In this document: piece after piece, positions 7,452-13,752 of the stretch | Layout: each line of letters begins with the position of its first letter | How positions within the stretch are numbered: position 1 is the first letter of the stretch | Source: Candidatus Neomicrothrix sp. UBA4742 | GTDB lineage: Bacteria; Actinomycetota; Acidimicrobiia; Acidimicrobiales; Acidimicrobilacustridaceae | DNA: 20,162 nt | Reading direction: 5' to 3' | NCBI GenBank assembly: GCA_002403895.1 | Contig: DHIQ01000094.1 | Location: 1-20,162 of the forward strand | The notes under the pieces: model-generated | Database searches by the model: none | What the model was told of the DNA's origin: nothing | The model's input: the letters and a program-made list of their open reading frames with translations, nothing else | Position numbers and translations under genes: made by a program

Positions 7452-8000
7452 ATGACGGCTTCCTTCACCCGCATGGACGAGTCAACCCACGAGCAGTGGA
7501 TGGTGATCGGCCAGGAGACCTCTGCCAACCAGAGCCGGGTGGCGGAGCGGATCCTCGCCATGTTGGCCTCCCTGGGCGAGATCAGCGACGGCTTCGTCAC
7601 CGACCAGCTGACCCACTGCCTGCAGACGGCCACCCGAGCCGAACGTGACGGCGCCGAGCCCGAGGTCGTCTTCGCCTCGCTGTGTCACGACATCGGCAAG
7701 GCCGTGAGTGTGCCCAACCATCCCGCCATCGCCGCGGAGATCATCCGGCCCTACGTGAGCGACGATGTGTACCAGATGGTGCGGACCCACCAGGACTTCC
7801 AGGGCAAGCACTACTACGCCCACTTCGGCGGTGACCCCGACGCCCGAGACAAGTACGAGGGCGAGTCGTTCTTCGAACTGACGGCCCGCTTCGCCGACGA
7901 TTGGGACCAGGTCGCCTTCGACCCGGGCTACGACACCCTACCGCTCGAGCACTTCGAACCGCTGGTGCGCGAGATGACGGCCAAAGCCCGGTTGTTCTAG
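7452..8000 (+). CDS. HD-domain protein resembling PhnZ/MIOX-type di-iron oxygenases
   Basis: A 182-residue HD-superfamily protein. Possible metal ligands are H55 (THCLQ), H79-D80 (CHDIGK), H90 (NHPAIAAEI), H113 (RTHQDFQGKHYY) and an aspartate at 149-152 (RFADDWDQVAFDP). This set, with a lysine at 119 and the FADDWDQ-x-FDP-x-Y...FEP ending, resembles the mixed-valence di-iron HD oxygenases (PhnZ, myo-inositol oxygenase) more than ordinary HD phosphohydrolases; this is inference from motif pattern. The ATG at 7452 is chosen because the protein then has a family-like length; the frame stays open upstream to a GTG at 7329, which adds a proline/glycine-rich stretch with no family likeness. It follows the ECF42 gene by 139 nt on the same strand and ends convergent with plsC. 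No phosphonate gene is nearby, so the substrate is unknown. Confidence 0.8.
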   Translation: MTASFTRMDESTHEQWMVIGQETSANQSRVAERILAMLASLGEISDGFVTDQLTHCLQTATRAERDGAEPEVVFASLCHDIGKAVSVPNHPAIAAEIIRPYVSDDVYQMVRTHQDFQGKHYYAHFGGDPDARDKYEGESFFELTARFADDWDQVAFDPGYDTLPLEHFEPLVREMTAKARLF

Positions 8001-8090
8001 CGCGCCGGTGGCCGCTGGGTGGTGGTCCCCCTCGGACCGGCCGCCTCCGCCTACGACTACGACGCCTGATCCGATCCTTGGGCCGGAGCC
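8001..8090. other. convergent intergenic stretch with a coding-like in-frame continuation
   Basis: Ninety bases between the HD gene (plus) and plsC (minus). In the HD frame, after its TAG stop, 22 codons remain open to TGA at 8067-8069, with G or C at 20 of 22 third positions. A small GGTCC/GGACC repeat (8024-8028 and 8034-8038) could form a 5-bp hairpin but has no T-run, so no convincing terminator is visible. Confidence 0.4.
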
Positions 8091-8825
8091 TCAGGGGCCG
8101 GCGGGCGTGTCGTGATCGTTGGGTCGCCCCGCCAGTTCCTGGGCCTCGTCGAACAGCACCTGGATCCGCTCGGTCAAATCGGCAGTCAGCGCCTTGATGT
8201 CGTGGCGCGACGCCCGGCCGTTGGTCGGCAACGGCGGCGGGACCAGCGGCTCGCCGATGACGATGGTCATCTTCACCGGATGCACCATCTTCGAGCCCTT
8301 GGGCATGGCCGCCTCGGTGCCCCCCAGCCCGACGGGGACGATAGGTGCCCCCGTACGGCAGGCCAGAAAGGCTGCGCCGTCGAAGAAGTGCTGGGTCTCG
8401 GGGCCGAACTGGCGGGTGCCCTCGGGGAACAGCACCAGTGGCTCACCCCGCTCCAGGACCTCCTGGCAGGCCCGCAACGCCTCCCGGTCGGCAGTACCCC
8501 GCTTGACCGGGAATCCACCCAGCGCGGTGAAAAACCAGGCGCCAAATCGGCCCTTCCACAACGACTCCTTGCCCATGTAGCGCAGCCGTCGGGGGGTGGC
8601 CAGAGCCACGAACGGCGTGTCCAGGTTGGAACGGTGGATGGGCGACAGGATGAAGGGGCCACCCTTGGGGATGTGCTCGGCCCCGACCACCTTGGACCGG
8701 AAATACGAACTGGTGAGGACGATCACCACACCCCGCATGAACTTGTAGAACAGACGCTGACCCAGCCCGAGGCGTTCTCCGAACTCGTGGCCTTCGGGGC
8801 GGATGATGGGGGCGTCCTCAGCCAT
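8091..8825 (-). CDS. 1-acyl-sn-glycerol-3-phosphate acyltransferase family protein (PlsC-like)
   Basis: A 244-residue membrane-associated acyltransferase that by family transfers an acyl chain to lysophosphatidate in phospholipid synthesis. The catalytic H-x4-D is H64-RSNL-D69 (SPIHRSNLDTPF), followed by an RYMGKESLW segment, the G-x-F-x-VKRG acceptor motif (103-110), FPEGTR (133-138) and GAPIVPVGL (159-167), that is, all four conserved blocks in order. A hydrophobic stretch at 27-41 could anchor it. It is the last gene of the long operon, 9 nt after cmk. The cmk-plsC pairing is common in actinobacteria and firmicutes. A TAGGTT hexamer starting with the cmk stop codon lies 6 nt before the ATG and may allow separate leaderless expression. 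Exact substrate within the acyltransferase family is not provable here. Confidence 0.93.
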   Translation of the reverse strand: MAEDAPIIRPEGHEFGERLGLGQRLFYKFMRGVVIVLTSSYFRSKVVGAEHIPKGGPFILSPIHRSNLDTPFVALATPRRLRYMGKESLWKGRFGAWFFTALGGFPVKRGTADREALRACQEVLERGEPLVLFPEGTRQFGPETQHFFDGAAFLACRTGAPIVPVGLGGTEAAMPKGSKMVHPVKMTIVIGEPLVPPPLPTNGRASRHDIKALTADLTERIQVLFDEAQELAGRPNDHDTPAGP

Positions 8826-8831
8826 GGCGTG

Positions 8832-8837
8832 AACCTA
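8832..8837 (-). promoter_or_regulatory. candidate -10 (TAGGTT) for plsC, overlapping the cmk stop codon
   Basis: The reverse strand reads TAGGTT, whose TAG is the cmk stop codon, then 6 nt to the ATG of the acyltransferase gene. This fits the leaderless TAnnnT pattern. No Shine-Dalgarno is seen in the 9-nt gap. Confidence 0.45.
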
Positions 8838-9470
8838 GGACAGGCGGTCGAGCACCGCGGCGATGATCTCGTCGATGCTCAGCGCGCTGGTGTCGATCAC
8901 CACGGCGTCGGCCGCCTCCCGCAACGGGCTGTCGGCCCGACCCTGATCGAGGGCGTCGCGCCGGGCCAGGTCCGAGGCCACCGTCTCATAGGCCAGCTCG
9001 GCCACTTCCTTGGAGCGGCGTGAGGCACGGACCTCGGGGGAGGCGTCGAGGTAAACCTTCAACTCGGCATCGGGGAACACGACGGTGCCGATGTCGCGGC
9101 CTTCCATCACGCCACCGCCGTGCTTGGTGGCCCACTCCCGCTGGCGCTGGCGCATCTCGTCACGCACCGCCGGATTGGCGGCGACGATGCTAACCGCCCG
9201 GGTCACCTCCGGGCCGCGGATCTCGATGGTGGCGTCGGCGCCGTCGACCGTGATGGTGCCGTCGGCGGCCATACGCAGCTCGAGATCACGGGCCACCTTG
9301 GCCACCTGGTCTTGCTCTTCGGGATCGATGCCGCGACGCAGGGCAGCAAAGGCCACGGAGCGGTACATGGCACCGGTATCCAGGTAGTCGAGCCCCAAGC
9401 GCTGGGCTAGGGCCTTGGCCACGGTGGACTTGCCCGAGCCCGCCGGGCCGTCGATCGCGATCACCCTCAT
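8835..9470 (-). CDS. cmk: cytidylate kinase
   Basis: A 211-residue (d)CMP kinase that phosphorylates CMP and dCMP to the diphosphates with ATP. The P-loop GPAGSGKST (8-16) is followed by LGLDYLDTGAMYRSVAFAALRRGID, the CMP-binding entry, then the inserted NMP domain with IRGPEVTRAVSIVAANPAVRDEMRQRQREW, the MEGRDIGTVVFPDAELKVYLDASPEVRASRR core, and the C-terminal lid RRDALDQGRADSPLREAADAVVIDTS. Length and all motifs are normal. It starts 12 nt after aroA, with TAGGGT over the aroA stop and no convincing Shine-Dalgarno. Gene order aroA-cmk is widespread in bacteria, although in M. tuberculosis cmk directly follows rluB; here three aromatic genes are placed between. Confidence 0.97.
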   Translation of the reverse strand: MRVIAIDGPAGSGKSTVAKALAQRLGLDYLDTGAMYRSVAFAALRRGIDPEEQDQVAKVARDLELRMAADGTITVDGADATIEIRGPEVTRAVSIVAANPAVRDEMRQRQREWATKHGGGVMEGRDIGTVVFPDAELKVYLDASPEVRASRRSKEVAELAYETVASDLARRDALDQGRADSPLREAADAVVIDTSALSIDEIIAAVLDRLS

Positions 9471-9479
9471 CGACTGGGC

Positions 9480-9485
9480 ACCCTA
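9480..9485 (-). promoter_or_regulatory. possible -10 (TAGGGT) for cmk, overlapping the aroA stop codon
   Basis: Reverse-strand TAGGGT starts at the aroA TAG stop and ends 9 nt before the cmk ATG. It is weaker evidence than the plsC and aroH cases because of the longer gap, and AGGGTG could instead serve as a poor Shine-Dalgarno. Confidence 0.25.
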
Positions 9486-10856
9486 CTGCGCCGTCGAGGG
9501 CCCGGTTCGCAGCTGGTCGAGCGCCTCCCAGTAGCGGGGGAAGGTCTTGGCCACGCAGCCGGGCTCCGCGATCTGGATGCCGTGCACCCGCAACCCGAGC
9601 AGGGCGAAGCTCATCGCCATGCGGTGATCGTTATAGGTCTGGATGACCGCCGGCTGGGGTACGCCGGGCACGATGCGGAACCCGCCGTCGGTCTCGGTGG
9701 CACCGATGCCGCACCGCCGCAGCTCCGTCACCACCCCGGCGATGCGGTCGGTCTCCTTGCGCCGGATGAACCCGATGCCGGTCACCTCGGTGGGCGAGTC
9801 GGCGAACACCGCCACCGCGGCCAAGGTCTGGGCCGTATCGGAGATCTGGGAGAAGTCGGCCGTCACGCCGTGCAGCACCCCCGTGCCCCGCACTTCGGTG
9901 TAGTCGCTCCCCCGCTCGATCTCGGCGCCCATCCGCTCGAGCACGTCGATGAAGGCGAGGTCCCCCTGCAACGAGTCCGTCCCGAGGCCGTCGACCCGGA
10001 CCCGGCCGCCGGTGATGGCGGCGGCGGCGAAGAAGTACGACGCCGCCGACGCGTCGGGCTCGATGGCGTACTCAGTGGGGCGGTACTCCGCGTCGGGCAC
10101 GCCGTAGTGGCCGGGCTCGGCATCGGGTTGCCAAGCCTCAACTCCGAACGCCCGCATGACGGCCAACGTCATCTCGATGTAGGGCTGCGACACGGCCGGA
10201 CCGGTGAGCACTACCTGTAAGCCGCTCTCGAAGAGCGGCGCGACCATCAACAGGCCCGAGGCGAACTGGCTGGAGGCCCCGGCAGGGATCGACACACCGA
10301 ACCCGCCCTCTCGGTAGCAACCGTTGGTGCGCACGACCACGGGTAGATGTCCCGGCTCCGCGAGCTCCTCGACCTCTGCGCCCAGCTCCCGAAGGATGTC
10401 GAGGGTCGTGTTCATGGGCCGGGCTCGCAACGGCTCGGCTCCATCGAGCCGGAACTCCCCGTCGGCCAGCAACAACACGGGGGCGATGAATCGGGCCGTG
10501 GTGCCTGACAGCCGAGCGTCGAGGGAGGCCTTCGTGGCGGGCACGCAACTCCGCCGCGCCCGCCACGGTTCTTGCTCCTGGCGCGTCGGTATCTCGCTGG
10601 GCATGCGCTTGCCCGAGACGGTGACCCTCGACGCCGAGCGATCACTCTCGATGCCGATGCCGAGCCGCGTGAGGCAATCCATCATGGCTTCGGTGTCGTC
10701 GGCGAAGAGCACGCCGTCGAGAGTGCTCGTCCCCGCGGCCAGCGCGGCGCACACCAGGGCGCGGTTGGTGATGCTCTTGGATCCGGGGACGAGCGCGGTG
10801 CCCACGAGGGGTCCGACGAGGGGCCCGATGAGCAGCGGGTCGACCGACGAGCTCAT
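9483..10856 (-). CDS. aroA: 3-phosphoshikimate 1-carboxyvinyltransferase (EPSP synthase)
   Basis: A 457-residue enzyme of the shikimate pathway, condensing shikimate-3-phosphate with PEP. Signatures are VPGSKSITNRALVCAALAAGTS (23-44), DDTEAMM (53-59), LSGTTARF (116-123), GAEPLRARPM, SIPAGASSQFASGLLMVAP, AIEPDASAASYFFAAAAITGG, FIRRKETDRI and TYNDHRMAMSFALLGL. The length exceeds the usual ~420-440 because of an extra, charged, tryptophan- and cysteine-containing segment at about residues 85-105, between the first strand block and SLDARLSGTTARF; the frame is kept and catalytic motifs are intact. The N-terminus contains the tandem repeat PLVGPLVG. Its ATG overlaps the tyrA stop as ATGA, so it is translationally coupled. 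Function is confident; whether the insertion affects activity is unknown. Confidence 0.95.
   Translation of the reverse strand: MSSSVDPLLIGPLVGPLVGTALVPGSKSITNRALVCAALAAGTSTLDGVLFADDTEAMMDCLTRLGIGIESDRSASRVTVSGKRMPSEIPTRQEQEPWRARRSCVPATKASLDARLSGTTARFIAPVLLLADGEFRLDGAEPLRARPMNTTLDILRELGAEVEELAEPGHLPVVVRTNGCYREGGFGVSIPAGASSQFASGLLMVAPLFESGLQVVLTGPAVSQPYIEMTLAVMRAFGVEAWQPDAEPGHYGVPDAEYRPTEYAIEPDASAASYFFAAAAITGGRVRVDGLGTDSLQGDLAFIDVLERMGAEIERGSDYTEVRGTGVLHGVTADFSQISDTAQTLAAVAVFADSPTEVTGIGFIRRKETDRIAGVVTELRRCGIGATETDGGFRIVPGVPQPAVIQTYNDHRMAMSFALLGLRVHGIQIAEPGCVAKTFPRYWEALDQLRTGPSTAQ
10533..10567. repeat. 10-bp inverted repeat at the edge of an apparent in-frame insertion in aroA
   Basis: CGTGGCGGGC (10533-10542) and its exact reverse complement GCCCGCCACG (10558-10567) are separated by 15 nt. 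They lie at one edge of the segment (about 10542-10604) that encodes the extra ~21 residues of EPSP synthase. The repeat itself is seen directly; a link to a palindromic mini-element is inference. Confidence 0.6.
10805..10828. repeat. 12-bp tandem duplication in the aroA N-terminus
   Basis: CGAGGGGTCCGA is followed at once by CGAGGGGCCCGA, one mismatch, in the aroA coding region. It produces the repeated PLVGPLVG near the N-terminus. It keeps the frame and lies before the PGSKS active-site motif, so it is probably harmless slippage. Confidence 0.7.
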
Positions 10857-11923
10857 TCGATGCGGTGCAGGGTCGGGCGGTAGCCGGCGCCGGTGAGCCC
10901 GTCCTGCAGCCGCTCCCCCAGCTCGGCGTCCACCAGCAGGATGAGCACACCCTCGTTGCCCTCGATCGAGTGGGCGATCTCGAAGTCGGCGATGCTCACG
11001 TCGAGGTCCGTGGCCAGCGTGAAGATGGGCGCCAGCGCCCCCTCGCGGTCGGGGATGGTGACGCGCAGCTCGACGAGATCTTCGGGTCGGGCCACCCGCG
11101 CCGGCAGCGCGATGCGGGCTCGCCGGGCTCGTTCCAGCACGCGGAGGAGGCGGTCGCGATCACCGGCGGCGACCACCTCTCGGACCTCGCCCAGCGCCTC
11201 GATGAGGCTGTCCAGCTCCTCGACGATCGCGTCACGGTTCTCGGCGCAGATGTCGGGCCAGATCCCCGGATGACCGGCGGCGATGCGGGTCATGTCCCGG
11301 AAGCCGCCGGCGGCCAGGCGCAGCAGTGGCCGATGCTCCTCCGAGCGTTCGGCGGCCAGGCGCATCATGGTGGCGGCGGTGAGGTGCGGCACATGAGAGA
11401 TCACGGCCACCAGGGAGTCGTGACGGTCCGGAGGGATCGACACCACGGACGCTCCCAGGGACGTCACCACCGTGCGAATGGTGGCGAACGCGGTGTCATC
11501 GGTGCCGGCCACCGGGGTGAGAACCCAGGTGGCACCCTCGAACAGATCGGCACGGGCGCCGTCGACGCCCTCCAACTCGGAGCCGGCCATGGGATGACCA
11601 CCGATATAGCGGGGGTCCTCCATCAGCGACAGCATGGGCGACTTCACGCTGCCCACGTCGGTCACCAGCCCCGACGTGGTGGCCAACATCTCGGCCACCT
11701 GGTCGCTCACCGCACCCACGGGGGTGGCCACGAACGTCACCTCGGCGTCGGAATCGTGGCCAACGGCGTCCAAGGCGCCCAGCGCCAACGCCCGCTCCGC
11801 GTTGGCCTCGTTGCGGTCGCGCCCGGTCACATACCAGCCGTCGCGGCGTAGGGCGAGACCGATCGACCCACCGATCAGGCCGGTACCAATGACGAGGGCG
11901 CGGCGCGGTGCGGCGGTCGACAC
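10853..11923 (-). CDS. tyrA: prephenate dehydrogenase with C-terminal ACT domain
   Basis: A 356-residue NAD(P)-dependent enzyme that oxidises prephenate to 4-hydroxyphenylpyruvate for tyrosine synthesis (arogenate use cannot be excluded). The Rossmann motif GTGLIGGSIGLAL (13-25) is followed by FVATPVGAV, TDVGSVKSPM, the prephenate-binding GGHPMAGSELEGV, and SHVPHLTAA and GGFRDMTRIA downstream. The last ~75 residues (VELRVTIPDREGALAPIFTLATDLDVSIADFEIAHS...) form an ACT domain, suggesting feedback control by an amino acid such as tyrosine. Start is GTG at 11923, only 7 nt after the aroH stop and with no clear Shine-Dalgarno. The gene follows chorismate mutase and precedes aroA, so these three make a compact chorismate-to-tyrosine and shikimate segment. 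Very secure assignment. Confidence 0.95.
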   Translation of the reverse strand: MSTAAPRRALVIGTGLIGGSIGLALRRDGWYVTGRDRNEANAERALALGALDAVGHDSDAEVTFVATPVGAVSDQVAEMLATTSGLVTDVGSVKSPMLSLMEDPRYIGGHPMAGSELEGVDGARADLFEGATWVLTPVAGTDDTAFATIRTVVTSLGASVVSIPPDRHDSLVAVISHVPHLTAATMMRLAAERSEEHRPLLRLAAGGFRDMTRIAAGHPGIWPDICAENRDAIVEELDSLIEALGEVREVVAAGDRDRLLRVLERARRARIALPARVARPEDLVELRVTIPDREGALAPIFTLATDLDVSIADFEIAHSIEGNEGVLILLVDAELGERLQDGLTGAGYRPTLHRIE

Positions 11924-11930
11924 GGAAGGT

Positions 11931-12299
11931 TCAGGCCGGGAGGTCGTCGCGCAGGTCGGCGGCGCCCTCGAGATAGATGTGGTGCAACTCGGCGCGAGCG
12001 CGGTCGGTGTTCACGTGCATCAGGATACGGATGCAGAGGGGCTTGGCCCCAGTGATATCCAGCTCGCGGGCGCAGATCAGCGGCACATCGGACAGTCCGT
12101 TCTCGCGACCGGCCAAGGCCGGGAACAGCGAGTGGATGTCATCGGTGGCCGTGAAGATCACGCTGATCAGGTCGTCGTGGACGACCCCATTGGCGGCCAT
12201 CATGGCGTCGAGCAGGGCCACGGTCCGTGAGCGGACCCGGTCCGGGGTGTCTTCGTCGATTGTGGTTGCGCCCCGCAGGGCCAGCACGGCAGAAGGCAT
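11931..12299 (-). CDS. aroH: chorismate mutase, AroH class
   Basis: A 122-residue monofunctional chorismate mutase of the trimeric AroH (Bacillus subtilis) type, which converts chorismate to prephenate. The residues matching the known active site are present: R9 (LALRGATT), E79 (VPLICARELDI), R91 (LCIRILMHVNT) and Y109 (LHHIYLEGAADLRDDL), and the TATDDIHSLFPA segment is typical. It directly feeds tyrA, which starts 7 nt after its stop; prephenate could also serve phenylalanine synthesis by a gene outside the window. AroH class is much less common than the AroQ fold. The start ATG at 12299 is preceded by TAGCAT, whose TAG is the rluB stop, 8 nt upstream. Confident. Confidence 0.95.
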   Translation of the reverse strand: MPSAVLALRGATTIDEDTPDRVRSRTVALLDAMMAANGVVHDDLISVIFTATDDIHSLFPALAGRENGLSDVPLICARELDITGAKPLCIRILMHVNTDRARAELHHIYLEGAADLRDDLPA

Positions 12300-12307
12300 G
12301 GGCGCCG

Positions 12308-12313
12308 ATGCTA
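12308..12313 (-). promoter_or_regulatory. candidate -10 (TAGCAT) for aroH, overlapping the rluB stop codon
   Basis: Reverse-strand TAGCAT starts with the TAG stop of rluB and ends 8 nt before the aroH ATG. It would give the aroH-tyrA-aroA segment its own near-leaderless transcript inside the larger operon. No -35 is recognisable. Confidence 0.45.
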
Positions 12314-13108
12314 GTGGGCCGGCTGCGGGCCGGAGTCGGGCGCCGCTCCCTCTGACGAACTCGCACGGGCCGCTCGCTCGAGGGCGCGGACCTCGTTGGT
12401 GGTGAGTTCGCGCCAGCGTCCGGGCTTCAGCTTGCGGTCAGTCAACGGGCCGATTCGGGTGCGCACCAATCGTTGCACCGGGTAGCCCACCGTCTCGCAC
12501 ATGCGTCGGACCTGACGATTGCGTCCCTCGTGGATCACGAGCCGCAGCAGGCCGGGTGAGACCTGGGTGACTTGGGCGGGAGCGGTGATGCCGTCGTCGA
12601 GCTCCACGCCTTCACGCAGCACCCGCAAGGCGGCCCGGGTAAGACGGCCCTCCACGTGGGCCAGGTACTCCTTGTCCACCCCGAAGGAGGGGTGGGTCAG
12701 GCGGTGGGTGAGCTCGCCGTCATTCGTCAACAGCAACAGCCCCTCGGTCTCGAGGTCGAGCCGACCGACCGGGAACACCCGCGGCTCGTCGGGCACCAGG
12801 GCCACCACGGTCGGCCGGCCCTGCGGGTCATCGGCGGTGGTGACTACCCCGGCGGGCTTGTTGAGCAGGTAGTACACCAGCCCGGGAGCCACCCCGATAG
12901 CCACCCCATCGACCTCGACCAGTGCCGTGGCGGCGTCGACCCGACGCCCGAGGTCGGCCACCACCCCGTCGACGGTGACCCGACCGGCGGCGATCAAGTC
13001 CTCGCACACCCGGCGACTGCCGAGTCCCGCTCGGGCGAGCACCTTCTGGAGTCGCTCACCCTCGCCGGTCGGCCCGCGGTCAGCCCTGCCCTCGTCGGCC
13101 ACGCTCAT
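12311..13108 (-). CDS. rluB: 23S rRNA pseudouridine synthase RluB family
   Basis: A 265-residue pseudouridine synthase of the RsuA/RluB/E/F group. An N-terminal S4 RNA-binding domain (ERLQKVLARAGLGSRRVCEDLIAAGRVTVDG) is followed by the catalytic domain with YYLLNKPAGVVTT, the catalytic aspartate in GRLDLETEGLLLLTNDGEL, HPSFGVDKEYLAHVEG and HEGRNRQVRRMCETVGYPV. By family and context (scpA-scpB-rluB-cmk is standard in actinobacteria) it should modify U2605-equivalent in 23S rRNA. The ATG at 13108 overlaps the scpB stop as ATGA; a GTG at 13111 directly before is equally possible and adds one residue. GAGG lies at a plausible distance before it. The last ~20 residues are a low-complexity alanine/serine-rich tail. 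Confidence 0.95.
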   Translation of the reverse strand: MSVADEGRADRGPTGEGERLQKVLARAGLGSRRVCEDLIAAGRVTVDGVVADLGRRVDAATALVEVDGVAIGVAPGLVYYLLNKPAGVVTTADDPQGRPTVVALVPDEPRVFPVGRLDLETEGLLLLTNDGELTHRLTHPSFGVDKEYLAHVEGRLTRAALRVLREGVELDDGITAPAQVTQVSPGLLRLVIHEGRNRQVRRMCETVGYPVQRLVRTRIGPLTDRKLKPGRWRELTTNEVRALERAARASSSEGAAPDSGPQPAH

Positions 13109-13752
13109 CACCCCTCAGCGGGTTCGTCCGCGCCCGGTTCGGTGGGTTGGTCTGGCTCAGCCTGGAGGTCCGGCTCGACTCGGAGATCGTCCGGCTCGGC
13201 TCGGAGACCGACCTCGAGGGCCTCGACCACATCAGCGCCGGGCACGAAGGCGGCGATCGGGGGCAGGTCCTCGAGAGACCCGAGACCGAGGCGTTCGAGG
13301 AACTGCGAGGTGGTACCGAACAGCACGGCCTGGCCGGGCCCCGGGTCCCGGGCGATCTCGCCGATATACCCCCGCTGCTCCAGCGTCCGGATCACGCCAT
13401 CCACGTTGACCCCCCGGATGGAGGCCACCTGGGCCCGGGAGATGGGTTGCTTGTAGGCCACGATGGCCAGCGTTTCGAGCGCGGCCGACGACAGCCGGGC
13501 CGACTGGCCCTCCAGCACGAAACGCTCGACGTAGCCGGTCAACTCCGGATGGCTCTGGAACCGGTAGCCGCCGGCCACCTTCACCAGCACGAAGCCACGC
13601 TGCTCGGTCTCGTAGGCGGCGGCCATCTCGGCGAGCAGTTGTTCCATGACGACGGGTGCCGTCTCGGTCACCTGGGCCAGCAGATGGGGGTCGACGGGGC
13701 TGTCGGCCACCATCAAGATGGCCTCCACGGCCCGCCGGGTCTCGTCGGTCAT
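13108..13752 (-). CDS. scpB: segregation and condensation protein ScpB
   Basis: A 214-residue winged-helix kleisin partner that with ScpA and Smc forms the bacterial condensin complex. The start MTDETRRAVEAILMVADSPVD is the usual ScpB opening; the second winged helix holds LSSAALETLAIVAYKQPISRAQVASIRGVNVDGVIRTLEQRGYI and is followed by GRAVLFGTTSQFLERLGLGSLEDLP-like sequence. The open frame extends further upstream to 13812, but that part is arginine-rich shadow of scpA; the ATG at 13752 shares its A with the scpA stop (TGATG), so it is translationally coupled. The last ~35 residues are an acidic tail with repeated AEPDD/VEPDL/AEPDQ/TEPG units, absent from typical ScpB and probably disordered. 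Confidence 0.95.
   Translation of the reverse strand: MTDETRRAVEAILMVADSPVDPHLLAQVTETAPVVMEQLLAEMAAAYETEQRGFVLVKVAGGYRFQSHPELTGYVERFVLEGQSARLSSAALETLAIVAYKQPISRAQVASIRGVNVDGVIRTLEQRGYIGEIARDPGPGQAVLFGTTSQFLERLGLGSLEDLPPIAAFVPGADVVEALEVGLRAEPDDLRVEPDLQAEPDQPTEPGADEPAEG

Noticed and set aside
8024..8038. GGTCC/GGACC hairpin between the convergent HD and plsC genes
   Set aside because: A 5-bp stem without a T-run is too weak for an intrinsic terminator.
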